Assembly: GCA_030372335.1 (NCBI GenBank)
Contig: JAUDCW010000006.1
Length of the DNA: 64,000 nt
Strand: one strand, 5' to 3'
Source: JALCOL01 sp022649665
GTDB lineage: Bacteria; Bacillota; Bacilli; Lactobacillales; Enterococcaceae
The position numbers and the translations under genes are program-made. Numbering within the stretch: position 1 is the stretch's first letter; the number at the start of each line of letters is the position of its first letter. Shown one piece after another: positions 8,201 to 15,650 of the stretch. Below the pieces are notes generated by a model. That model made no database searches, was not told the DNA's origin, and saw only the letters and a program-made list of their open reading frames with translations.

Positions 8201-8959
8201 TTAGAATAATCTCTTTAGGTCTTTCTCAAGTGTATAACGTGGTTTGCCAACAGTTTGCCGGCCGTATTCGATTGCCTGCACTGGACAATTAGCAATACAG
8301 GCGCAGCAGTGAACACATTTCCGGTGCTGCCAAACCGGCTTGCCGTCTGTCAACTGGATATCGTGCAGCGGACAGTTTTCTGCGCACAAGCCGCAGCTGA
8401 TACACTTTTTCTTCTCAACAAAAAATTTTCGGTCACTGCGCGTTGCCATAAAGGCCGGTCCGATCAACTTTGTTTTGAGCGCGGCTCCTGGTCCGCGCAG
8501 CCATTCTGGCGGCTGATCTGGCGCACGCATATGGATCCGCTGGGCGATCGTCTTAATGTCCGCCTGTGCTGCTGTAATGAGTTGGCGGCGATGCACATCG
8601 CTGGTGTCTTCCCACGGATAAAGAAAGTAATTGTTTGCCATTGCCAGCGCGTAGCAGCTGTTGAACGAATAGAGCGCTGCTGCTTCTTTAAAAACATCGC
8701 CATACTCGCCTTCACACGTCGCCACAGCAAACGCATACCCCGCAGCCTTTTTTCTGTTTTTCAAAAAATTGCGGACCGGCAGCGGTAGCCGCCAAGCAAA
8801 CACCGGAAAAACCAACCCGAAAACTTCAGCCGCTTCCGTCTGGAGTTTTACAGGTCGTTTCACTGCTTCGACGATGCTGATCGCGCGGTCCTGCGTGGCT
8901 TTCGCTACTTCCTGCGCGATCCATTTCGAATTTCCCGTTCCTGAAAAATAATAGATCAT
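8201..8959 (-). CDS. EFR1 family protein: flavodoxin-like domain plus two 4Fe-4S clusters
   Basis: A 252-aa electron-transfer protein. The N-terminus MIYYFSGTGNSKWIA is the FMN-phosphate loop of the flavodoxin fold. The C-terminal third has two bacterial ferredoxin motifs, CISCGLCAENCP and CVHCCACIANCP (about residues 190-230). EFR1 proteins are thought to move electrons between ferredoxin-like and flavin partners; the partner is unknown. The large FAD/FMN enzyme encoded immediately upstream in the same direction (25-base gap) is a natural candidate. ATG follows an AGGTG site. Confidence 0.82.
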   Translation of the reverse strand: MIYYFSGTGNSKWIAQEVAKATQDRAISIVEAVKRPVKLQTEAAEVFGLVFPVFAWRLPLPVRNFLKNRKKAAGYAFAVATCEGEYGDVFKEAAALYSFNSCYALAMANNYFLYPWEDTSDVHRRQLITAAQADIKTIAQRIHMRAPDQPPEWLRGPGAALKTKLIGPAFMATRSDRKFFVEKKKCISCGLCAENCPLHDIQLTDGKPVWQHRKCVHCCACIANCPVQAIEYGRQTVGKPRYTLEKDLKRLF

Positions 8960-8983
8960 AGTCTTTCACCTGCTTTCGCTTCG

Positions 8984-11098
8984 TTATTCGAGTGCCCGCG
9001 CGGCACGGAAGCCAGCATGGATCGCATCGACGATCCGGCCGGATTTCTCTGCATCCCCGATCAGCGAAACATTGGCAAACTTTTCTTTTAATTGCTTGGC
9101 GAGTGTGTTTTCGCTTTTGACTCCCATCGACAAGACCACAGCGTCCGCAGTAAAAATCTCGCGGACATTATTTTTTTGAACGGTCGTGACGCTTTTCTTT
9201 CCGATCGAAAGGAGCCGTCGCCCCGGGCGATAAGAAACTTGTCCCTGATTTAGCCGCTGGGTAACGTCCCAGACATTTGGCGCGAATGCCCCAGGCGCGA
9301 TCTCATCCAGCATTTCGATGATCGTTACGCGGTTTCCTTGTTCCACCAAGATCTCCGACGTTTCCAGCCCGGTCATTCCGGAGCCGACGACCACGATCTC
9401 TTGATCACGAAGCACGATTTTGCGCTCCAGGATCGGCGTCGTCGTATAAACAAACTTCTGCTCGGCTCCCGGGATCCCGGGTTTTGCTGCAAAGCCGCCG
9501 GTCGCAGCGAAGATCGCGTAAGGTTCCAGTGCGGAAAGCTCCGCAAGCGTCGCTTCTTTCTCATAAAAGATTTTTGCGCCGGCTGCCAGTGCTTGTTTCT
9601 CCAAATCGATCACAGACCAGCCGATTTTTTCTTTCAGCGGCGGTTCGATCGCTAAATTGACTTGTCCGCCGGCTTGCTGCGCTTTTTCAAATACTATTAC
9701 TGCAAAATCGCGCCGGGCCAATTCTCTAGCAGCCGTCAAACCGGCTGGTCCCGCGCCGATGATCACAACAGGGCGCTGGGCGCCATCTTTTTTCGCCCGC
9801 AGCGGAAATTCTCCTTCAAAACCGCTTCTCGGATTGACCGCACAAATCGCGTGCTTGCCTTGGCTCATTCCGCTTTCATAGGATTCTTGGCAAACGAGGC
9901 ATGAGATGCAGCGCGAAATCAGCTCTCCTTGGCCGGTTTGCGCTTTTTTCATCCACTCCGGATCGGCTAAGAGCGGCCGCGCCAAGCCGATAAAGTCTTG
10001 CGTCCCCTTTTCAAGGATCTTTTCCGCTTGTTCGGGTGTCCGGATCACACCGACAGCGATCACTGGGATCGCGACGACCTTTTTAACTGCTTCTACTAAG
10101 GATCGGCGCCAGCCGAGCGGAAAGCTGGCTGGTTCGCTGATCAGTACTTGTGTATCGGAATTGGCGATCGTGACGTTGAGCGCGTCAGCACCGAACGTTT
10201 CGATCCGTTTAGCCAAGTCCACCCCTTCATCCAAATGGATCCCGATTTTGGGATAACCGATTTTTTCATAAAATTCATCGACCGTCAGCCGAACGGAGAT
10301 CGGAAAATCCTGACCGCATTTTTCTTTGATCGCACTGATGATTTCTTGCACGATCCGCGTGCGGTTTTCAAGCGAGCCGCCGTATTCATCGGTGCGGATG
10401 TTCGTATAAGGACTTAAAAATTGATTCAACAGATATCCGTGGCCGGCATGCAATTCGATTCCATCCGCTCCGGCACGTTTGGCACGTTCTGCTGCTTCGG
10501 CAAATTGCTGGATCAATGTTTTGATCTCTGAGATCGTAAGCGGCGCGATCAGCTGATTGCCGAAAGGTGAAAAGCCAAGACCGGCCGGCACATTGCTCGG
10601 AGCTTTTAATTTGGGCATATAGCGGTGCATCATTTTGATCATTTTCGGATCATTGACAGTTTCGCGGCTTTGCCCAGACAATTTTTTATAAAAAAGCTTC
10701 CAAAATCCCGGAAATACTTTGGCTACCCGATTGCCGAGCGGCCAGACTCCCGGAAAAATCGCGATATTCTGCCGTCCTGGATGATTCAACTGCACAAAGA
10801 TTTTCGCGCCTTCTCGGTGGACCGCTTTGCTGACTTTTTTAAAAGCTGCCACATGCTTTTCGGCTGCCATCGAGAGCTGCTTGCCGCTGACGATCGCATC
10901 CTTATCATTGATCCGCGTATATTCGGTGATGATCAAGCCGACCCCGCCCTTTGCGCGATCAGCAAAATAATCGATTGTTTTTTGGGTCGCGGTACCATCT
11001 TCCTTCGCGAGCCCCATTCCCATCGCTGTCATCACCCCGCGATTTTTGATCTCAATATTGCTGATTTTTTTGGGAGAAAGTAATTTTGGATAATCCAT
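8984..11098 (-). CDS. Old yellow enzyme-type flavoprotein (2,4-dienoyl-CoA reductase/enoate reductase family)
   Basis: A 704-aa enzyme with the FadH/trimethylamine-dehydrogenase architecture. Residues about 1-350 form the FMN-binding TIM barrel, with the active-site motif ELHAGHGYLLNQFLSPYTN. A 4Fe-4S cluster motif follows, CISCLVC with a downstream Cys in HAICAVNP (about 395-425). The C-terminal half has the FAD dinucleotide fold VVIIGAGPAGLTAARE (about 445) and a second one, VVVGSGMTGLETSEI. It probably reduces activated C=C bonds with NAD(P)H; the substrate is not known. A divergent TetR-type gene lies upstream and its likely operators flank the promoter. ATG is preceded by AGAGGGG. Confidence 0.85.
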   Translation of the reverse strand: MDYPKLLSPKKISNIEIKNRGVMTAMGMGLAKEDGTATQKTIDYFADRAKGGVGLIITEYTRINDKDAIVSGKQLSMAAEKHVAAFKKVSKAVHREGAKIFVQLNHPGRQNIAIFPGVWPLGNRVAKVFPGFWKLFYKKLSGQSRETVNDPKMIKMMHRYMPKLKAPSNVPAGLGFSPFGNQLIAPLTISEIKTLIQQFAEAAERAKRAGADGIELHAGHGYLLNQFLSPYTNIRTDEYGGSLENRTRIVQEIISAIKEKCGQDFPISVRLTVDEFYEKIGYPKIGIHLDEGVDLAKRIETFGADALNVTIANSDTQVLISEPASFPLGWRRSLVEAVKKVVAIPVIAVGVIRTPEQAEKILEKGTQDFIGLARPLLADPEWMKKAQTGQGELISRCISCLVCQESYESGMSQGKHAICAVNPRSGFEGEFPLRAKKDGAQRPVVIIGAGPAGLTAARELARRDFAVIVFEKAQQAGGQVNLAIEPPLKEKIGWSVIDLEKQALAAGAKIFYEKEATLAELSALEPYAIFAATGGFAAKPGIPGAEQKFVYTTTPILERKIVLRDQEIVVVGSGMTGLETSEILVEQGNRVTIIEMLDEIAPGAFAPNVWDVTQRLNQGQVSYRPGRRLLSIGKKSVTTVQKNNVREIFTADAVVLSMGVKSENTLAKQLKEKFANVSLIGDAEKSGRIVDAIHAGFRAARALE

Positions 11099-11127
11099 TT
11101 AGATCCCCTCTTTTTCTTTGGTATATA

Positions 11128-11219
11128 TTTAGACACTTGCAAACTTACAGTCATCATGATAAATTTATCTTATAAATCTTGCAAGCCACATTATCTTTGT
11201 AATGACTATCTTTAGACAC
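11128..11219. promoter_or_regulatory. Operator region between flavoenzyme and TetR genes
   Basis: The minus-strand promoter of the flavoenzyme reads TTGCAA (11184-11179), 17 bases, TATCAT (11161-11156). The direct repeat TTTAGACAC occurs at 11128-11136 and 11211-11219, bracketing the promoter. TTGCAA occurs three times (11137, 11179, 11230). These repeats are candidate binding sites for the divergently encoded TetR-type regulator. Confidence 0.45.
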
Positions 11220-11264
11220 ATTTCCAAAATTGCAAAAATATTTGCGAGAAGGGAGTCTTTTTTT

Positions 11265-11852
11265 ATGAAATATGATCTTTCAAAAAAACCAACGCGCGGC
11301 GCACAAAGGACACTCGATGATTTCTCGCGGACGATGTTCGATTTGATCGCCGAAAAGTCATTCGATGAGATCAATGTCAACGAGATCTGCAAAATCAGCA
11401 ATTATCCGCGAGCTACTTTCTATAATTACTTTGACGACAAATTCGATCTACTCAATTACTGCTGGTATGTATTAAGCAGCGAGATCAAGTTGGAAGAATT
11501 TCAAAATCTGCCGACTGAGCAGCTGCTGACGATCTACTTTGACCGCATCTACAGTTTATTATCAGATGAAAAGGGACGATTGGATAAGACTCTTCGCAAC
11601 AACGGGATCAACGGTCAAGTGGTTAATAGTTTAAAATCCTATCTGCAAAAACAAATGCGGGAGATTTTTTACGTTTGCATTGAAACGCATCCCCATCCGC
11701 TCCAAGATCACGTTCCGATCGAATTATTGTCCGATCACTACAGCAATACATTGATCCTCATCTTAGAGTGGGTCTTTTTCAAACAAAATCAAATCGGCAA
11801 AACAGAAGCACATCAGTATTTAATGTATCTTTTGAAAAACACTTCCCTTTGA
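11265..11852 (+). CDS. TetR/AcrR family transcriptional regulator
   Basis: A 195-aa regulator. The N-terminal helix-turn-helix spans about residues 12-60 (RTMFDLIAEKSFDEINVNEICKISNYPRATFYNYFDDK), the classical TetR DNA-binding unit. The C-terminal helical domain probably binds an effector. ATG 11265 is chosen over an upstream in-frame start at 11202 because AGAAGGGAG lies at proper distance and the promoter region would otherwise be coding. It is divergent from the flavoenzyme gene, which it most likely represses. Confidence 0.82.
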   Translation: MKYDLSKKPTRGAQRTLDDFSRTMFDLIAEKSFDEINVNEICKISNYPRATFYNYFDDKFDLLNYCWYVLSSEIKLEEFQNLPTEQLLTIYFDRIYSLLSDEKGRLDKTLRNNGINGQVVNSLKSYLQKQMREIFYVCIETHPHPLQDHVPIELLSDHYSNTLILILEWVFFKQNQIGKTEAHQYLMYLLKNTSL

Positions 11853-11860
11853 GCAAATGA

Positions 11861-11896
11861 AAAAAGCGTTGATGAAATTTCCATCAGCGCTTTTTT
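11861..11896. terminator. Bidirectional terminator
   Basis: AAAAAGCGTTGATG and CATCAGCGCTTTTTT form a stem of about 14 pairs (one G-T) between the convergent tetR-type and CMD-family genes. Confidence 0.8.
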
Positions 11897-11916
11897 AACT
11901 CTTTCTGCTATTCGAT

Positions 11917-12237
11917 TTACTCTTTAAAAACTTCTTTCGCGATCGCAAATGCCGACCATGCTTTCGGCCAACCAACGTAAAAAGCTAAATGAGTGATCAC
12001 TTCAGCAATTTCTTTTTGGGTGATGCCGTTCTCTTTGCCGATTTTCAGATGCGCGCCAAGCTGCTCGAAATTACCGCCGGAGATCAGTGCAGCGATCGTG
12101 ATCAGGCTTCGCTGGTGCGGTGCCAGTTCCTTTTCACGCGACCAAACTTCTCCGAACAATATATCATCGTTCAATTCTGCAAATTTGGGGGCAAAGTCCC
12201 CCAGCTGTTCGCGTCCTGCTGTTTGTTTTTTTACCAT
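11917..12237 (-). CDS. Carboxymuconolactone decarboxylase (CMD) family protein
   Basis: A 106-aa single-domain protein with the CMD/AhpD-like helical fold, recognisable from PHQRSLITIAALISGGNFEQLGAHLKIGKENGITQKEIAEVI and FYVGWPKAWSA. It has no cysteine, so it is not an AhpD-type peroxidase; the actual reaction is unknown. A strong GAAGGAGGAATTC ribosome binding site precedes ATG. It is 21 bases downstream of the quinone oxidoreductase gene in the same direction and probably shares its mRNA. Confidence 0.78.
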   Translation of the reverse strand: MVKKQTAGREQLGDFAPKFAELNDDILFGEVWSREKELAPHQRSLITIAALISGGNFEQLGAHLKIGKENGITQKEIAEVITHLAFYVGWPKAWSAFAIAKEVFKE

Positions 12238-12258
12238 TTGAATTCCTCCTTCAAAGAT

Positions 12259-13212
12259 TTACCCTTTCAGCAATACTTTACCGATATTCTTGCCGGATTC
12301 TAAATAATCATGAGCGGCTTTTCCCTCCGCTAACGGAAAAACAATGGGCTCGCGGACCTTGATCGCTCCTTTAGCAAGATAGGAAAAAAGGCGTGCGCTG
12401 CGCTTTTTCCGTTCACTAAAAGAAGTTAAATAATCCCACAGATCGCCCGTCAAAATGCTTTTCGAGTGTGCCAAGAGATCGACCAGATCAACAGTCGGCG
12501 GGTTCCCGCCGGCCATTCCAAAAAATACTGCTTTCCCACGATGGCGCAGCAGTTCGATACTGTCATTCAACGTTTTCCCGATCCCGTCGAACACCGTATC
12601 AAAACGCCCGGTTAATCCTTGTTTCCAACGGGGATCCCGCATCGACACCACACCTTCTACGCCAAGAGCCAGAGCCGCTTGCTGCTTAGCAGCGCTCGAA
12701 GCCGACCCGAAGACTCGCACGCCGTCCGCAATCAGGATCTGGGCAAGCAGCTGGCCGACTCCTCCGCTTACACCGGTAATAAATACTTGATCCCCGGGAA
12801 AATTTTGCGCGAGATCGTGTGCCAAAAAATCGGCTGTCAATCCTTGCAAACCTATTGTTGCGGCCGTTTTCGTGCTGATCTCGGCCGGCAGATCGATCTG
12901 CTTTTCGCGTGGAAGCGCGACGAATTCGGCGTTGGCCAGTGGAACATCGACAAAAAGAACCTTTTTTCCGATATCCTTATTAGAAATATCCCTGCCAACG
13001 GCGGCGATCGTTCCGGCTGCTTCATAGCCATCGATATACGGACTGTTTTTTTCGATAGGATACGTACCGCGCCGCCGGTAAATGTCAGCGAAATTCAGCC
13101 CGATATAATCTGTTCGGACCAGCACTTCATTACGTTCCAACTGCGGCGTGGGAACTTCACCAAACTTCAAAACGTCGCTCGTCCCGAATTTATTGAAATA
13201 CAATGCTTTCAA
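12259..13212 (-). CDS. Zinc-independent alcohol dehydrogenase / quinone oxidoreductase family protein
   Basis: A 317-aa medium-chain dehydrogenase/reductase of the NADPH:quinone reductase group. The N-terminal GroES-like domain contains DYIGLNFADIYRRRG and GYEAAGTIAAVG. The Rossmann motif VFITGVSGGVGQLLAQI is near residue 145. The zinc-ligand cysteines of alcohol dehydrogenases are absent. The start is TTG 13212, with only a moderate purine-rich site upstream. It forms a likely operon with the CMD-family gene. Confidence 0.8.
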   Translation of the reverse strand: MKALYFNKFGTSDVLKFGEVPTPQLERNEVLVRTDYIGLNFADIYRRRGTYPIEKNSPYIDGYEAAGTIAAVGRDISNKDIGKKVLFVDVPLANAEFVALPREKQIDLPAEISTKTAATIGLQGLTADFLAHDLAQNFPGDQVFITGVSGGVGQLLAQILIADGVRVFGSASSAAKQQAALALGVEGVVSMRDPRWKQGLTGRFDTVFDGIGKTLNDSIELLRHRGKAVFFGMAGGNPPTVDLVDLLAHSKSILTGDLWDYLTSFSERKKRSARLFSYLAKGAIKVREPIVFPLAEGKAAHDYLESGKNIGKVLLKG

Positions 13213-13262
13213 ATTTCTGCCCGCTTTCTATGGTTGTTTCCCGATATTCATCCAGCCAAAAG

Positions 13263-13302
13263 AAACCCTTGTTTTCTTCAAGTATAAAGAAAACAAGGGT
13301 TT
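13263..13302 (-). terminator. Terminator of WxL operon A
   Basis: Perfect 16-base inverted repeat AAACCCTTGTTTTCTT / AAGAAAACAAGGGTTT with an 8-base loop, 33 bases past the last gene of the operon. The T-tract is better on the + strand, but no + gene precedes it. Confidence 0.65.
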
Positions 13303-13334
13303 TTTTCTGATTCGAAGCTTCTGCTGGACTGCTT

Positions 13335-14336
13335 TCAATTTTGACTTCTTTTCCATCTGAACATCAGGATCACGATGAGGATCGCGAGCAAGATCCCTGC
13401 CGCGATCAGCTCAAGCTGATACTTTTTGAAGAAATTTTCTTTTGGCTGGATAGCCGCGAGCTTTTTCGCCTGCGCCGCATTGATCGTAAACTTCTTCTCA
13501 TAATTCCAGTGGTGCGTATCTTGCGTGATCTCTACCAGCGCTTTGTATTCGCCGGCAGGATATTTCCCTTTGAGTTCGACCGGATAATCGAATTTGGTTT
13601 CCGGCGTGATATCGATCTGACTATCCTGCGTATCGATCACTTTTCCCGCAGCGTTTTCGATTGCAGCCTTGAATTTCGCTCCCTTGAGCAAAGTCGGCTG
13701 AACATTATCAACTTTGGTATTCAGTGAATAGCTTTCTGCTGTGAGTTGTTTCACATCAATCCCGTCAAATTTGACTTCCGGATCCGGCCGCGAATCGATA
13801 TTTCCGCGAAGGGCGAGCGGGATCGTATAGCTGATCACATTCTGGATCGCTGCTTTGCTTTTTTCCGCGGTGTCGCGCTTCTCGGAAATATTCAGTCCGC
13901 CGATCAAAATACCATTATAATCTTCATTTGGGAAGTGCACCGTTCCATTCACTGTCTGGCTGCTTTCAGCCGGCACCGTCACTTCGCGCGCGATCGTGAC
14001 CAGATCGACAAGTTTATATTTCAGTGCCTCTGTCTCCGGCAAGCTGTCCGTATAATTGATGCTGCCGGTCGAATTGGTCCGGGCTTTGCCTAATTGAATG
14101 AGAAATGTTTTCTCATGGTCAGCGTGGTTTGTGACGCGCAGGCCAAAAGTATCGCTAGCGCCCGGCGTCCAGCGGATATCGTAAAATGAATCCGCCTTGT
14201 CCGTTTGATGTTCCGAAAAGACCGTTCCCACGCCAAATGCATCTTTGACTTCGTCAGCTGAAACGCGCGGGGACCCGAGCCAATAAAGAGAAAAGACACC
14301 TGCTAAGACAGCGCACACCATCATGATCTTTTTCAT
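13335..14336 (-). CDS. WxL-interacting membrane protein (DUF916 + DUF3324), module A
   Basis: A 333-aa surface-complex protein. Signal peptide (residues 1-27) leads to a DUF916 peptidoglycan-binding domain (about 35-150) with FSEHQTDKADSFYDIRWTPG and GILIGGLN. A DUF3324 host-binding domain follows (about 175-285), then a C-terminal transmembrane helix (about 303-325) and the basic tail RWKRSQN. These proteins tether WxL proteins at the cell surface. It is the last gene of operon A and highly similar to the corresponding gene of module B. ATG start behind a weak purine-rich site. Confidence 0.88.
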   Translation of the reverse strand: MKKIMMVCAVLAGVFSLYWLGSPRVSADEVKDAFGVGTVFSEHQTDKADSFYDIRWTPGASDTFGLRVTNHADHEKTFLIQLGKARTNSTGSINYTDSLPETEALKYKLVDLVTIAREVTVPAESSQTVNGTVHFPNEDYNGILIGGLNISEKRDTAEKSKAAIQNVISYTIPLALRGNIDSRPDPEVKFDGIDVKQLTAESYSLNTKVDNVQPTLLKGAKFKAAIENAAGKVIDTQDSQIDITPETKFDYPVELKGKYPAGEYKALVEITQDTHHWNYEKKFTINAAQAKKLAAIQPKENFFKKYQLELIAAGILLAILIVILMFRWKRSQN

Positions 14337-14378
14337 TACTTTTCCCCCCTGACGAAATCATTCGCTGAAAAATTACGA

Positions 14379-14864
14379 TTACGGCTGAACAGTTCCTTTG
14401 ATCAATGTCCAGTCGACAATGAAACTAAACGTTTTTACTTCAGTGATATTTGAATATTTCAATGTGACCGGTAATGTCTCGGCAGCATTTACGCCGAATG
14501 TGTCCGTTTCCTTCTTTAAAACTTCGATCGGTGCCGTGTCGCTGACAGGTATATCTTTAACTTGCAGTGTTCGGTTTGCATCGGCTGCTTCCGCTTGAGC
14601 CTGCAATGTGTAACCGTTGGTACTGCCTGTATAGTCAGATACTACTAGGGTCGCATCTTTTGATCCAAAGTCAATTGTCGCCGCCAAAGGTTTCGTTCCA
14701 AAATCGATTGTCGGATCGATCGTCATCGAAATTTCACCGGCTTCGGTCGCCGCGGTGATCGTCGTTTGTCCTGATGCGGGTGCTGCCGAAACCATGCTGC
14801 CGCACGCGAAGACGGCTCCCAAAGAGATTCCCCCAATCAATAAAATTGCCCCTCTTGTTTTCAT
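14379..14864 (-). CDS. Small WxL domain surface protein, module A
   Basis: A secreted 161-aa protein, a signal peptide followed almost directly by a WxL domain. The distal motif is VDWTLIKG at the C-terminus. The proximal motif reads GYTLQA, with Tyr for Trp. The domain binds peptidoglycan non-covalently. Repeated TIDFGTKP and TIDFGSKD segments are notable. I start at ATG 14864 because AAGGAGGAG is well placed and a signal peptide begins there; the frame extends upstream over the preceding gene's end. Close homologue of the gene at 21096-21590. Confidence 0.85.
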   Translation of the reverse strand: MKTRGAILLIGGISLGAVFACGSMVSAAPASGQTTITAATEAGEISMTIDPTIDFGTKPLAATIDFGSKDATLVVSDYTGSTNGYTLQAQAEAADANRTLQVKDIPVSDTAPIEVLKKETDTFGVNAAETLPVTLKYSNITEVKTFSFIVDWTLIKGTVQP

Positions 14865-14878
14865 GATTTTTCTCCTCC

Positions 14879-15370
14879 TTATTCTTTGATCGCGGTTCCA
14901 GGTTGCAAATTCCATTCCAGCTTTGCGCTATACTTTCCGGCAGCAGCTTTTGAAGAAACGATCACTGTCGCTTGAATCGTTTCTCCTTGAACTTGCATGC
15001 GTTCTGGCTGCTCGACGATCTTTTGACTTTTATCAGTGATCGTACTGCCGTTTAATAATAAGATAAAGTTTTCGCGGTAATCTCGATAATTCGGGGAAGA
15101 TACGTCGATTTTCCAGCCTTGCTCGATCCCGCGAAAATCAGTAACGATCGTTTTGATTTGCCCGATCTCTTTTGTGATCACCTGGCCCGACAATTGAACT
15201 TTAAAACTTAAATCATTCGGCGGTGTCATCGAAAGATCGCCGGAGATGATTTCGCCATGGATTTCGGTGTTTTGATTATTCCCGTTTGTCTCTGCTTCTG
15301 CTCGAATAGTAAATAAAAGAAGTGAAGAAAGCAGAAGTAGCGCTGGAATGATGACTTTTTTATTCATCAT
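14879..15370 (-). CDS. WxL domain surface protein of 163 aa, module A
   Basis: Signal peptide (about residues 1-27), then the shared EIHGEIISGDLSM segment and a WxL-type domain. The proximal motif is QGWKIDV and the distal one LEWNLQPG at the C-terminus. EIHGE also occurs in the mature part of the anchor protein encoded just upstream, suggesting a common interaction or a shared origin. GGAGGCG precedes the double ATG. It overlaps the upstream anchor gene by 11 bases, so translation is coupled. Confidence 0.82.
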   Translation of the reverse strand: MMNKKVIIPALLLLSSLLLFTIRAEAETNGNNQNTEIHGEIISGDLSMTPPNDLSFKVQLSGQVITKEIGQIKTIVTDFRGIEQGWKIDVSSPNYRDYRENFILLLNGSTITDKSQKIVEQPERMQVQGETIQATVIVSSKAAAGKYSAKLEWNLQPGTAIKE

Positions 15371-15650
15371 TTTCGCCTCCCCGCCGCTTGAAGAACAGGA
15401 AGATTGCGGTCCCTGCTAAGAGGATCCCGATGAAACTGAACATTGTGCTGCTGCCAGTTTTTTCACCAGTTTGCATCAAATGACGAGTCGTCTTTTTATG
15501 GTTGGTCTCTTTCTTTTTGGGAGCTGGTGCAGGCTGCTCGATCAGCTCACCATGAATTTCTGACTCTTCCGCATATCCGGGCATTTGCAGACCAGCACTG
15601 AACAGCAAAATACTGAAACAGCAAAACAGGATTTGAATTATCTTTTTCAT
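15360..15650 (-). CDS. Small sortase-type anchored protein with LMQTG motif, module A
   Basis: A 96-aa protein: signal peptide (1-27), a short mature part with ESEIHGELIEQPAPAPKKK, then a sorting-signal-like C-terminus. That end consists of LMQTGEK, a hydrophobic helix (FSFIGILLAGTAIFLFF) and the basic tail KRRGG. The pentapeptide is LMQTG, not LPxTG. The start ATG overlaps the stop of the large WxL gene in the arrangement TGATG. Similar to the gene at 22077-22385, which has the same LMQTGE. Function as a wall anchor is inferred from architecture. Confidence 0.78.
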   Translation of the reverse strand: MKKIIQILFCCFSILLFSAGLQMPGYAEESEIHGELIEQPAPAPKKKETNHKKTTRHLMQTGEKTGSSTMFSFIGILLAGTAIFLFFKRRGGENDE

